Below are positions 22,980 through 33,000 of a stretch of DNA of 34,718 nucleotides, in pieces (positions within the stretch are counted from its first letter, which is position 1; every line of letters begins with the position of its first letter). Made by a program: the position numbers and the translations under genes. The notes beneath the pieces were generated by a model. The model was given only the letters and a program-made list of their open reading frames with translations, made no database searches and was not told where the DNA came from. Source of the DNA: Lactobacillus amylolyticus DSM 11664 (GTDB taxonomy: Bacteria; Bacillota; Bacilli; Lactobacillales; Lactobacillaceae); NCBI RefSeq assembly GCF_000178475.1, contig NZ_ADNY01000031.1:1-34718 (forward strand), written 5' to 3'.

Positions 22980-23845
22980 TGAAGCAAAATCAAAAGCGGG
23001 CTTGGCTCTTTCTGGCTCCAACCATTATTTTTGTAACGGGCTTTAGTATTTTTCCAATTTTGCGAGCCTTTGTTATGAGTTTTCAAGGTGGACCGTTAAT
23101 TGCCTTGGATTGGACGGGCTTTAGCAATTATCAGTATATTTTCAAAGATCCCGAGTTCTGGACGGCAATCAAGAACACTATTATTTATGCTTTGGTTTCT
23201 GTACCAGTAGCTTTAGCGATCTCGATTATGCTGGCTTGGTTGATTTTCAGCAAGGTGAAGAGAAAGTCTTTCTTTGAAACTACTTTCTTCATGCCATATG
23301 TTACAAGTACGATTGCGATCGGTATTGTCTTTCGCTATATTTTCAATGGTGACTATGGTTTGCTCAACTTCGTTTTGAAAGCATTGCATTTGCCTGCACC
23401 TAACTGGATTGATGATCCTTCAATGTCATTAACGACGATCATTATTTTTGGTGTTTGGACAAGCTTGGCTTTTAACATTGTTATCTTGATGGGTGCCTTG
23501 AGAAATATTGATCCTAATTATTACACGATTGCTGATATGTATGGGGCAAGCGGTACCGAAAAGTTTTGGCGGATTACTATGCCGCAGTTGATTCCAACGA
23601 TCGCTTTCTTATTAACGATGAATATTATCGCAGCCTTCAAAGTTTATACTTCAGTATATGCCTTGTTCAATGGGCAAGCCGGCGTCGGCAACTCTGCGAC
23701 GACTGCAGTGTTCTACATCTATAACAAATTCCAGATTGTTGGTACGCCAGGTGTAGCGATGGCTGCCACTGTTGTGTTATTCTTGATCATTTTGTTTATT
23801 ACTTTCTTGCAGCGCAAGATGATGAAAAAGATTGGAGAGCAGTAA
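22979..23845 (+). CDS. ugpA: ABC importer permease (UgpA/MalF-like)
   Basis: A 288-residue membrane protein with six predicted helices, starting KQNQKRAWLFLAPTIIFVTG. The cytoplasmic coupling (EAA) loop is visible as IADMYGASGTEKFWRITMPQ followed by LIPT. It is of the size and type of UgpA, MsmF and other CUT1 importers. Its ATG overlaps the stop of the ATPase gene, with GGGGAG upstream, so the two are translationally coupled. Three bases separate it from the next permease gene. Confidence 0.92.
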   Translation: MKQNQKRAWLFLAPTIIFVTGFSIFPILRAFVMSFQGGPLIALDWTGFSNYQYIFKDPEFWTAIKNTIIYALVSVPVALAISIMLAWLIFSKVKRKSFFETTFFMPYVTSTIAIGIVFRYIFNGDYGLLNFVLKALHLPAPNWIDDPSMSLTTIIIFGVWTSLAFNIVILMGALRNIDPNYYTIADMYGASGTEKFWRITMPQLIPTIAFLLTMNIIAAFKVYTSVYALFNGQAGVGNSATTAVFYIYNKFQIVGTPGVAMAATVVLFLIILFITFLQRKMMKKIGEQ

Positions 23846-23848
23846 AAG

Positions 23849-24673
23849 ATGAAAAAGATTCGCTGGGGCAGATTATTTGCCTACTTGATTTTGACTTTCT
23901 TTGCAATTATTACTGTCTTTCCTTTCATTTATATGATTTTGGGTGGATTAATGAGTTTCCAAGAAACAACAACGATTCCGCCAACAATCATTCCAAAAAA
24001 TCCACAATGGGGCAACTATGCTAGTGTTTTTGCGCAGGCTCCATTTGCACGCTATTTCTTAAACACCTTCATTACTGCGAGTGTAACGACAATTGTTAGT
24101 TTGTTCAACGCTATATTAGGTGCCTTTGCAATGGTTAACCTTCGTTTTAAAGGCAAGAACTTCGTTCAAATCGTTTTGCTGTCATTGCTGATGGTTCCTG
24201 GTGAAGCAATAATTTTCACCAACTACAATACTGTTGCAAAGATGGGCCTTCTTAACACTTATCTCGGTTTGGTATTGCCATTCCTTACTTCAATTTTCTA
24301 CATGTACTACTTGCAGAGCTATTTTGGCGCTATTTCAAGAACAATTTATAAGGCTGCCAAAATTGACGGTGCATCTGACTGGGAATATATTTGGAAAATT
24401 TTAGTCCCAATGTCACGGGGTGGTTTATTCACTGTTGGTTTGTTAAGCTTTATTTCTGGCTGGAATTCATTCCTATGGCCATTGTTGGTAACTAATGAAG
24501 ACAGTATGCGGCTTCTTAACAACGGATTAACTAATTTCGCTTCTGATGCCGGTAGTGAAACCCAATTGCAATTAGCTGCTGCTACTTTGACAGTTTTGCC
24601 AATTTTAGTTCTTTACTTCATTTTTAGAAAACAAATTATTCGCGGAGTAGTTCGTAATGACCTTAAGGGATAA
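23849..24673 (+). CDS. ugpE: ABC importer permease (UgpE/MalG-like)
   Basis: A 274-residue membrane protein with six helices; the EAA coupling loop reads IYKAAKIDGASDWEYIWKIL with VPMSRGG following. It forms the second half of the transmembrane channel with the preceding permease. GGAGAG upstream gives the start. The last 17 bases overlap the start of the metallo-hydrolase gene in another frame, which suggests both are made from one polycistronic message. Confidence 0.92.
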   Translation: MKKIRWGRLFAYLILTFFAIITVFPFIYMILGGLMSFQETTTIPPTIIPKNPQWGNYASVFAQAPFARYFLNTFITASVTTIVSLFNAILGAFAMVNLRFKGKNFVQIVLLSLLMVPGEAIIFTNYNTVAKMGLLNTYLGLVLPFLTSIFYMYYLQSYFGAISRTIYKAAKIDGASDWEYIWKILVPMSRGGLFTVGLLSFISGWNSFLWPLLVTNEDSMRLLNNGLTNFASDAGSETQLQLAAATLTVLPILVLYFIFRKQIIRGVVRNDLKG

Positions 24674-25958
24674 AACAACCGTTACTTTTTATAATGGCTT
24701 GACTACAATTGGCGGGCCAATGATTGAAGTCGCCTATAATGATTCACACGTTTTGTTTGATTTAGGCGAGGTATATCGTCCTGAACTCGGTTTGAGTATG
24801 GACGATGAAGATTATCAGACTTTGATTAAGTACCAATTGATTGGTGAAGTTCCTGATTTTTATGATGAAAAAATCACGGGTAAAGCAATTGATACCAAGC
24901 GTTGGAAACATAGTGCAGCTTATATTTCTCACCTGCATCTGGATCATAGCAAGGCTTTAAATCTGCTTTCACCAACGATTCCATTGTATGCCGGCCCAAT
25001 TACGGCTCACTTGCTGCCAGCATTAAATGAAAAAGGCGATTTTCTTTTGCCAGCAGCCGGTCATGAAAAAGGCTACACTCGTCCAATCATCGCTGCTGAA
25101 TATAAAAAGCCGATTAAGGTTGGCGAGATCACAATGGAAATTTGGCCAAGCGATCACGATGCATATGGTGCTACCGGTCTAATTGTTAAAACCCCGGATA
25201 AAAAAATTTCATTCACTGGTGATATTCGTTTGCATGGCTATCATCCGGATTGGGTACATGAATTCTTAGCTGCTTCAAAGGGTGCAGATCTTTTCATTAC
25301 TGAAGCAACTGGCAGTTCATGGCCTGAAAGAAAGAATGAAAAGCAAAGTGAGGAATTTACCGGGATTAACAATGAAGATGAATTGACACAAGAAGTTGTT
25401 CGTCTTCAAAAAGCTAATCCAAAACGGCAAATTACTTTTAACACCTACCCAACCAATGTTGAAAGATTGCTTAGAATCATTTCTGATTCACCACGGAAAG
25501 TTGTTTTGCATGCAAAACGGGCTCATTTGTTGCATAAGAGTCTGGGCAAAGAATTTCCGTACTATTACTTGCCAGAGGAGCCGAAGTTCGCTGATCTGAA
25601 TCCAGAACCGGAAGTTTCTTATCAAGATCTTCTTAACGATGATCACGAATTCCTTTGGCAAGCTGTTGCTTACTTTGATCAGTTGATGGAAGGCGGATTG
25701 TATATCCATTCTAATGCTGAGCCACTTGGTGATTTCGACCCAGCATACAAGCCTTTTGTCGAAAATTTTGCTAAACATAATGTGGAATATAAAGCTCTGC
25801 GTTGTTCTGGCCACGCAGATGAGGGGGAGTTACAAGAAATCATCAGCGAGGTTCAACCAGCTATTTTAGTACCAGTGCACACATTGCATCCGGAGCTGGT
25901 CGAGAACCCATATGGAAAACGGATTTTACCTAAGCGTGGTCAAAGCATCACGCTTTAG
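24657..25958 (+). CDS. Metallo-beta-lactamase-fold hydrolase (RNase J-like) in importer operon
   Basis: A 433-residue MBL-fold enzyme. SHLHLDHSKAL (H92, H94, D96, H97) is the two-metal motif; SDHDAYGATG (H167) and SFTGDIRLHG (D189) supply further ligands; RCSGHADEGEL and VPVHTLHPEL near the end resemble the beta-CASP region of RNase J-type and related exo-hydrolases. It could act on RNA, or on a phosphodiester brought in by the importer; sequence alone does not decide. It starts inside the end of the permease gene (17-base overlap, GGAG at 24645-24648) and precedes the binding-protein gene, so it is embedded in the transport operon. Confidence 0.88.
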   Translation: MTLRDKTTVTFYNGLTTIGGPMIEVAYNDSHVLFDLGEVYRPELGLSMDDEDYQTLIKYQLIGEVPDFYDEKITGKAIDTKRWKHSAAYISHLHLDHSKALNLLSPTIPLYAGPITAHLLPALNEKGDFLLPAAGHEKGYTRPIIAAEYKKPIKVGEITMEIWPSDHDAYGATGLIVKTPDKKISFTGDIRLHGYHPDWVHEFLAASKGADLFITEATGSSWPERKNEKQSEEFTGINNEDELTQEVVRLQKANPKRQITFNTYPTNVERLLRIISDSPRKVVLHAKRAHLLHKSLGKEFPYYYLPEEPKFADLNPEPEVSYQDLLNDDHEFLWQAVAYFDQLMEGGLYIHSNAEPLGDFDPAYKPFVENFAKHNVEYKALRCSGHADEGELQEIISEVQPAILVPVHTLHPELVENPYGKRILPKRGQSITL

Positions 25959-26010
25959 TGAATCAATAAAATTTGTTGTTTAGTTTTATTTTTTGGGAGG
26001 ATTAATCCAA

Positions 26011-27306
26011 ATGAAGTTTAGTAAGAAACTTGCTGTGTTGGCTGCTGCCGGCTTGGCATTAATGGGAACAGCTGCTTGTTCTAATGGCAATAGCTCATCT
26101 AGCTCAAGCAAGATTCCATCAAAAATTACCAAGAAGACAACAGTTGTTTTTTGGCATGGTATGGTAGGAGTACAACAATCAACTTTGCAAAAGTTGACTA
26201 AGGAATTCGAAAAGAAGAATCCAAATATTACCGTTAAGCTTGAAAGTCAAGGTACTTACATCGACTTGCAAGCTAAGATCAACTCAACTTTGCAATCACC
26301 AAACAATTTGCCTACAATTACGCAAGCTTACCCAGGTTGGCTTTGGAATGCCGCTAAGAATAAGATGCTTGTAAACTTGACACCTTACATCAACAACAAG
26401 AATGTTGGTTGGGGCAGTGCTAAGGCTTCAGACATTAGATCCGAACTGTTGAAGGGCGCTCAAATTCAAGGAACTCAATATGGTATTCCATTTAACAAGT
26501 CCATTGAAACTCTAACTTACAACAAAGACATGTTTAAGAAATATGGCATTAAGAAGGTTCCAACCACTATGGCCGAACTTAAATCTGTTTCTGAAACTAT
26601 TTACAAGAAGAGTCACCACAAGGTAGTAGGTGCTGGTTTTGATTCACTTTCCAACTACTACGTTTTAGGTATGAAGAATGCCGGCGTTGACTTCTCAAGC
26701 AAGATCAACTTCAGTGGTTCAACTTCAAAGAGCGTTATCAACTACTACGCAGATGGTATCAAGAAGGGCTACTTCAGAGTTGCCGGTTCAGCACAATACT
26801 TATCAGGCCCATTTGCTAACGAAAAAGTTGCCATGTTTATTGGTACTTCCGCAGGTGAAGGCTTCGTTAAGCAGGGTGTAGGCAAGAAGTTTACTTATGA
26901 TGTTGCTGCTCGTCCAGGCAAATACAACATGCAACAAGGTACAGACATTTACATGTTCAACCACGCAACTGCTGAACAAAAGGCTGCTGCATTTAAGTAC
27001 ATTAAGTTCTTGGTATCTAAGTCAAGCCAACTTAAGTGGGCTAACGCAACTGGCTACATTCCAGTTAACAACTCAGTAATTAATTCTGCAGCATACAAGT
27101 CCAACACTTCACTTAAGCTTCCAGCTAAGCTTTCAACTGTTATGAAGCACTTGTACAGCGTTCCTGTAGAAAAGAACTCAAACGCAGCCTATGCTCAATT
27201 GAACAGTATTATGCAAACTATTCTTTCTGCAGCTCAAAAGCACCAAAATGTTAATAACGCAATTAACGAAGGTAAGCAAAAGTTTGATGCTGCTTGGAAA
27301 CAATAA
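26011..27306 (+). CDS. ugpB: Lipoprotein solute-binding component of the importer
   Basis: A 431-residue extracellular binding protein. MKFSKKLAVLAAAGLALMGT followed by AACS is a lipoprotein signal peptide with Cys as the lipidated residue, then a Ser-rich linker. The start TTVVFWHGMVGVQQSTLQKL fits the family-1 binding proteins of UgpB/MalE type (FWH-x-M near the mature start is typical of UgpB). ATG 26011 is chosen because of GGGAGG at 25995-26000. It lies last in the operon, 52 bases after the hydrolase, with strongly biased codons (CCA, AAC, AAG), as expected for a component needed in excess. Glycerol-3-phosphate or a glycerophosphodiester is the most likely substrate. Confidence 0.9.
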   Translation: MKFSKKLAVLAAAGLALMGTAACSNGNSSSSSSKIPSKITKKTTVVFWHGMVGVQQSTLQKLTKEFEKKNPNITVKLESQGTYIDLQAKINSTLQSPNNLPTITQAYPGWLWNAAKNKMLVNLTPYINNKNVGWGSAKASDIRSELLKGAQIQGTQYGIPFNKSIETLTYNKDMFKKYGIKKVPTTMAELKSVSETIYKKSHHKVVGAGFDSLSNYYVLGMKNAGVDFSSKINFSGSTSKSVINYYADGIKKGYFRVAGSAQYLSGPFANEKVAMFIGTSAGEGFVKQGVGKKFTYDVAARPGKYNMQQGTDIYMFNHATAEQKAAAFKYIKFLVSKSSQLKWANATGYIPVNNSVINSAAYKSNTSLKLPAKLSTVMKHLYSVPVEKNSNAAYAQLNSIMQTILSAAQKHQNVNNAINEGKQKFDAAWKQ

Positions 27307-27330
27307 AACTAAATAGCGATTTAATGAAAA

Positions 27331-27355
27331 ACAGACCGTAACTGGTCTGTTTTTT
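27331..27355 (+). terminator. Terminator of the importer operon
   Basis: ACAGACC (27331-27337) pairs with GGTCTGT (27344-27350) around GTAACT, preceded by A and followed by T runs. Confidence 0.87.
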
Positions 27356-27425
27356 CTTTACTCCGAAAATGATAGAATAATAGAGTTGAAATAAGATTTA
27401 ATTGCGTAAATGAGAGGTGAGAGTG

Positions 27426-28343
27426 TTGATACGGCAACAAAATTTTCCCGTAGAGACCAAATATAAATGGTACGATATCAGCAATTTAAGTGAGCAGGAT
27501 AGCAACAAGCTGCAAGACGATTTTAAATTCACGCCAGACATCATCTCTTATATTTCTGACCGGCATGAACGTCCGCACTATGACTATGACTTGCATACCC
27601 ATAGTCACTTGCTTGTTTATGATGTACCAATTTGGCCAACTAATTCAATTAAGCACTTCGCCTCGCACCCAATTACTTTCTTGGTAGTTGGAGAAAATAT
27701 TTTTACTTTCCATACTGAGTCAACTAGCTACGTGTTTGATGAATTTAACGATGTTCAGATACGTGAGCGCTTGTCGCGAGCTAATGATGTTACGGAATTA
27801 TTGATAGCCTTTCTGCTTTATTCATCACAATATTTCCAGCGTGCAGTTACTCAACTGGATGCAGAAAGAGACAGTTTGGATCAAAAATTGTCGGATGATA
27901 TCGACAATAAGGATTTAGTTGAATTATCAAATATTGAAAAAAGTTTGGTTTATTTGTCCAGTTCCATTCAAACTGACTTAATCATGCTTCACAGCTTGGA
28001 TCATTCTAAATTAGAGTTCACTAAAACCGCACGTGAACGTCTAGATGACGTGTTAATTGAATCAAATCAGTCAGCAGAAATGATTCAGATTTCACAGCAA
28101 GTAACCAAAACGCTGTCGGCTACATCGAACAATATGATGAACAATAACCTGAACGATACGATGAAATTCTTAACTGTGTGGTCTTTGGTTTTGACGATTC
28201 CAACAATTATGACGGGATTTTATGGGATGAACGTTTCACTGCCAATGTTCCATAATCCTTTTGATTGGGTCGTTGTAACCATCGTTACGATTGCGTTAAT
28301 GATTTGGTTAATCGTTTTGATGCGAAAACATCATTTCTTCTAA
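27426..28343 (+). CDS. corA: CorA-family divalent metal ion transporter
   Basis: About 305 residues: a large N-terminal cytoplasmic domain with long helices (about 130-245) and two C-terminal membrane helices. The loop motif YGMNV between them is the GMN selectivity signature of CorA magnesium/cobalt channels. Its divergent N-terminus and length fit the Gram-positive YfjQ-like branch. The start is uncertain: AGAGGTGA (27413-27420) is best spaced for TTG 27426 or GTG 27423; GTG 27417 lies inside that site. It is followed after 14 bases by the serine-hydrolase-like pseudogene. Confidence 0.92.
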   Translation: MIRQQNFPVETKYKWYDISNLSEQDSNKLQDDFKFTPDIISYISDRHERPHYDYDLHTHSHLLVYDVPIWPTNSIKHFASHPITFLVVGENIFTFHTESTSYVFDEFNDVQIRERLSRANDVTELLIAFLLYSSQYFQRAVTQLDAERDSLDQKLSDDIDNKDLVELSNIEKSLVYLSSSIQTDLIMLHSLDHSKLEFTKTARERLDDVLIESNQSAEMIQISQQVTKTLSATSNNMMNNNLNDTMKFLTVWSLVLTIPTIMTGFYGMNVSLPMFHNPFDWVVVTIVTIALMIWLIVLMRKHHFF

Positions 28344-28357
28344 GTTGAGGATTTTCA

Positions 28358-29303
28358 ATGAAAAACAAAGTATTTATCCGAGCACTTTTGGCTACTATTT
28401 TTGCGTTTATGCTTTATTCGGCTAGTTTGCGCGAAATGAATAGTGCCAAAATCAATATCATTGAACCTAAAAATAGCAAAGTCAATAAGAAACAAACTAA
28501 AGAACCAAAGGTTAAAATGCCAACTGCGAGTTCAAGCATCAGTCAAACTTCTGCATCTTCCAAAGTTACTGTTGAAAAGGGCAGCAAAACTTCATTGGCT
28601 TCAGCAATCAAAAAGGCAATGGGCAGCACTGCCTCCTATCAAGTAGCCGTACAGGATCTGAACAATTCTGCACGCTATGCTCGTTTGGCTACAACATCTG
28701 AAGCTCATAATGCCAGTGGCGTCTTGAAAATTTTGGTTTTGGCGACTGTTTACTATCAAGAACAAAAAGGAAAGTTGAGTATCAAAACTGCGATTAAAAT
28801 TAAAAAGTCAGATCGCGTCAAAGGTGAAAAGCTTCTGCAAACCAATATGGGCTATAGTATCGCATATTTGCGTCAAGCTATGATGAAAGGCAATAAGACT
28901 GCAGGCAATGCATTATTGCGGAAGACTGGCAGCAAGAATGTCGCTGCAGTTGCCAAAAAGTTTGGTGCTACAAGTACAACTATCAGCGGCACCTTTACTA
29001 ACCCACCGGTTGGCAACACGAACCAGCAAAGATTTAGATTTGGTTTTGAAGGGACTTTATCAAGGCAAAGTTTTGAATCAAAGTCATGCACAGCTTGTTT
29101 TATTAGGATTGTATGGCTCTAGAACCAAGCTGACTAGTGGTATTAGTGGGACTATTTACAGTGCTGGTGATAGTCACTTTGCTGCTGCGATTGTTCAAAT
29201 GTCAGGTCATTCCTATTGCATCTCTGCGTGGTCCAATTCACAGAAAAACTTTAAGGCTCTAGGCAAGGCTGTTAATACTTGGTTTAATAAGAATCGTTCA
29301 TAA
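28358..29303 (+). pseudogene. Beta-lactamase-fold (serine hydrolase-like) exported protein, frameshifted
   Basis: The first frame (28358 onward) has an N-terminal anchor, a Lys/Ser linker and the start of a class A beta-lactamase-like domain (YQVAVQDLNNSARYARLATT). Near 29010-29020 the frame must change: the family-like ending continues in the next frame as TSKDLDLVLKGLYQGKVLNQ ... GTIYSAGDSHFAAAIVQMSG to the stop at 29301-29303. One extra base (ACGAACC for ACGACC) explains it. Independently, the motifs look degenerate: the SxxK position reads GVLK, the SDN position GNK, and KTG is not seen. So it was probably non-catalytic before it broke. Confidence 0.8.
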
Positions 29304-29319
29304 GGGAAAATCTGGCAAG

Positions 29320-29356
29320 AGAGATATTTACTATAAAGTGAATATCTCTTTTTTTT
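29320..29356 (+). terminator. Terminator before the tetR promoter
   Basis: AGAGATATTTAC (29320-29331) pairs with GTGAATATCTCT (29338-29349, one GU) around TATAAA, then seven T. Confidence 0.88.
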
Positions 29357-29362
29357 GAATAA

Positions 29363-29406
29363 TTTACAAGCTGTAGATTGTATTCTACACTTTGTAGTGA
29401 TATATT
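29363..29406 (+). promoter_or_regulatory. Promoter with overlapping TetR-type palindromes
   Basis: Two overlapping inverted repeats are visible: TGTAGA-6-TCTACA (29372-29389) and CTACA-CTT-TGTAG (29385-29397). They cover two possible promoters: TTTACA (29363-29368) with TACACT (29386-29391), and TTGTAT (29378-29383) with TATATT (29401-29406), each with 17-base spacing. A TetR protein encoded directly downstream is the natural ligand, giving autoregulation of the regulator and its efflux partner. Confidence 0.75.
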
Positions 29407-29438
29407 GTTCTCATGCTGTAAGAGAGGAGGAAAAAAGA

Positions 29439-29999
29439 ATGGTCCAAAAAAGAACTCTTGATTTGAATAAAGTGATTGAAAAAGCTAACGAATTGATTTG
29501 TCAAAAAGGCTTGTCGGAAACAACGATGCCTAATTTGGCCGAGGCTTTAGGCGTTAGATCACAATCGCTTTATCATTATGTTTCAGGGAGAAAGCAGTTG
29601 CTTTCATTAGTGGGAGCTAGCAGAATTAAACTTTTGCATCATCGGCTGGTTGATAGTCTAATGGGTTTATCCGGCAAGGATGCTTTGTTAAAATTTGCTG
29701 ATGTTACGCGCAATTTTATTTTGCATGATCCATCTTTGGCAAGTATTTTGTATCACTTGAATGAATACGGCAAAGAAGATGCAATCACGCAGGAAATTAT
29801 GGCTCTTTTTGCTCTTGGCGAGAAGTTCAATTTGAAAAAAGATGAGACTATTTCTTTTCACGCTCTTGTTGGAGCAGTTTTGGGATATGTCTTTCTAGAT
29901 AAATCAACAGCCTTTGCAAACGAAAGCGATGAAAAGGCAAATGAGGACTACCATAAGATTATCCTACGGTTAATTGAACCGGTAGCTATTGTGCAGTAA
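29439..29999 (+). CDS. TetR-family transcriptional regulator
   Basis: A 186-residue regulator. The helix-turn-helix is within ETTMPNLAEALGVRSQSLYH YVSGRK (about 27-52): the AEALGV-x-x-x-SLYHYV pattern is typical TetR recognition-helix sequence. The C-terminal part is helical and would bind an inducer. ATG 29439 follows GAGGAGG by 8 bases; the longer upstream frame crosses the promoter and is rejected. It overlaps the next gene region by the stop (TAATG) and is almost certainly the local repressor of the MMPL-family protein, acting at the palindromes just upstream. Confidence 0.92.
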   Translation: MVQKRTLDLNKVIEKANELICQKGLSETTMPNLAEALGVRSQSLYHYVSGRKQLLSLVGASRIKLLHHRLVDSLMGLSGKDALLKFADVTRNFILHDPSLASILYHLNEYGKEDAITQEIMALFALGEKFNLKKDETISFHALVGAVLGYVFLDKSTAFANESDEKANEDYHKIILRLIEPVAIVQ

Positions 30000-30022
30000 T
30001 GAATACAGGAGGAAGAAGAAAA

Positions 30023-33000
30023 GTGCAAAAGTTTTTAAAGAATCATGTCTTTTCTTTAATTGCATGGATTTTAATTTTGCTCATTTCAGTTATTGCTCTG
30101 CCTAATGTTAGTCAGTTGACTAATGATCACTCGAACATTTCTTTGCCAAGCAATGTTCAAAGTGAAGTTGCGCAAACAATTCAAAACAACTGGGGTAAAA
30201 AGAAGAAAAATACCTATGAAGTTGCAATTGTTTTCAACAAAAAGAAGGGCAAATTAACTAAAACTGATAAGGCAGCAATCAATGCGACCGTTTCTAAGCT
30301 TGAAAATAATAAATCCAAGTACGGTATCACTGATGTGCTGGCTCCAGATTCAAACATTGCTACCCGTAAGAAGCTGCAGTCAAAAGACGGCACGACTTGG
30401 GTAATGCAATTAAATATTTCAAAGAAGAAGGGAAACGAATATCGCCGAATTGGGGATGTTGAAAGTCAACTTACTAAGGCCGTAAAGACCTCAGGAGTTA
30501 GAACTTATGTAACCGGTGCAGACGTCTTGCAAAATGCATTCTCAACTTCAGTTCAGAAAGGAATCAAGAAGACTGAAGCAATTACAGTTGTCTTTATCTT
30601 TATTGTTTTAATTATTGTCTTCAGATCACCAATTGTTCCTTTGATTTCTTTATTAACAGTTGGGGTATCATTCTTAACTTCATTCTCAATTGTTACTAAT
30701 TTAGTTCAGAGATGCAATTTCCCATTTTCAAACTTTACGCAAGTGTTTATGGTGATCGTTCTGTTCGGTATCGGAACGGACTATAACATCCTGCTGTATG
30801 ACAAGTTTAAAGGGAATCTGAGTAAGAATATGGGCAAGTACGAAGCTATGCATGATGCTTTGCGTAGTGCTGGCAAGACTATTCTTTATTCAGGTTCTTC
30901 AGTTTTAATTGGTTTTACTGCATTAAGTTTAGCTAAATTCTCAATTTACCAATCAGCCGTTGGTGTTGCTGTTGGTGTTGCTGTCTTGTTAATTGTTCTT
31001 TTAACCTTGAACCCATTCTTTATGGCTGTACTTGGTAAAAGAATGTTCTGGCCAGTAACTAAATTTACTGGTGAATCAGAAAACAAGTTGTGGCATGGCA
31101 TTTCTGCTTCAACTTTAAAGCACCCAATTCTTTACTTAATTGTTTTAGCAGTTGTTACCATTCCATTCATGTTAATGTACAACGGTCATTTGAATTATGA
31201 TGATACCGATGAAATTGCAGACAGTGTTCCTGCTAAGCAAGGTTTATTGGTCGTACAAAAGCACTTCTCTAAGGGGATGGCTGAACCATCATACTTGTAC
31301 ATTAAGAGTAATCACCGTTTGGATAATGAAACCAATTTAAAGCTGATTGATCAATTGACTAGGCAATTGCAATCATCAAAGGATGTTTCATTTGCAACTT
31401 CTGTAACGGAACCTTATGGTGAAGCAATTTCACAATTATATGTAAATAATCAATTAGGTACTGTTGATAATGGTGTTGATCAAGTTCGTACCGGCTTAAA
31501 CAAGTTGAGCAAGGGTAGTCAAAAAGCAACTACAGGTGCGCAAAAGCTTCAAAGCGGTGCAGAACAGTTGCAATCAGGCACTGGTCAACTTCAAAACGGT
31601 GCTGATCAATTACACTCAGGTACTGTTCGTCTTGAAAATGGTGCTCAAACTTTACAAAATGGTACGGCTAAATTAGCTAGCGGTGTTGGCAGCTTAACTA
31701 CTGGTGCTGGGCGTTTATCTAGTGGTACTCATGCTTTGCAAAGCGGAACCAGCAGCTTGGTAAGCGGTGCTAATAGATTGCAAAGCGGTGCAGGCTCACT
31801 TAAGAGCGGTACTCAAAGTCTGGTCAATGGTTTGAACCAATTGAGCTCACAATTATCAACTCAATTAAGCAGTTCAAATAAAGCTCAAATTGCTCAACTT
31901 GAAAGTGCTTTGCCACAAATTAACAGTGGTATTCAGCAATTGAATACGCAAGTTAGTGGCTTAGATGTTTCTGGTTTGACAAGTCAATTGAATAGTTTGC
32001 AACAACAAATTGAACAGGCTCAAACTGCGGCTAAAAGTCAGAGTCAAAAAGCAGTGACTGCTGCTACAACTGCAGCTATTACTACTTTAAAGAAGAAGCA
32101 TCCAACTGAAATAACAGATGACGATATTAAAGAGGCAGAACAGGCGGCAGAACAAGCTGCTAGTCAGGATGCAACAGGTTCATCTTCATCAGTAAGTTTT
32201 AACACCAGTTCGTTAACTTCAACTTTAACTCAAGTTACTCAATTACAAGCAGCTGTTAAGCAATTGGCTACTGCTTCAAACAAGGCATTGCCTGGTGCTA
32301 CAACTGCTTTAACGCAATTAAGTTCAGGTTTGTCTCAAGTACAAGCTGCTGCTCAACAAGGTGCCGCAGGTGCAAGTCGTCTTAACTCAGGTGCAAGCCA
32401 ACTTTACACCGGACTTGGTACTTTAAGCAGCGGTGCAAGCCGTCTTAACTCAGGCGCTGCCCAACTTAACACTGGTATTAGTGCTTTAAGTGCCGGCCTT
32501 AGCTTCATTGATTCTGGTGCAAACCGTCTTAACTCAGGTGCAGGTCAACTTTACAGTGGACTTCAACAAGGTGCATCTGGTGCTGCTCAATTAAGTTCTG
32601 GCATCGGACGATTGAATACTGGTGCAGGTCAGCTTAGCACCGGTGCCGGCAAGCTTGCTTCAAGCATGCCAAAAATTACCAGTGGTCTTGATGAGGCCAA
32701 CAGTGGTTTAGGTCAAGGTCAAACCTACTTACAAGGTTTGCAATCTTCAGCAGCTGCTAAGACCTTCTACATTCCTAAGGAATACATTAAGAGCGCAATG
32801 TTCCAAAAGTCGATTAATGTTTACCTTAGTCCAGATAAGAAGTCTGCAATGCTGATCGTTGTCTTCAATTCAAACCCAAGTGCAACTGAAGCTACTAAGA
32901 GATCACAAGAACTTTCAGCTATGGCTAAGAAGTCACTTCAAGGTACTGCTTTGAATGACGCAACGGTTGCAATGGGTGGTCAAAGTTCTAAGATTGAAGA

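Noticed and set aside
31530..32680. Regular 21-bp periodicity as a possible CRISPR or intergenic satellite
   Set aside because: The repeats are in one open reading frame, diverged mainly at third codon positions, and encode heptads; there are no spacers.
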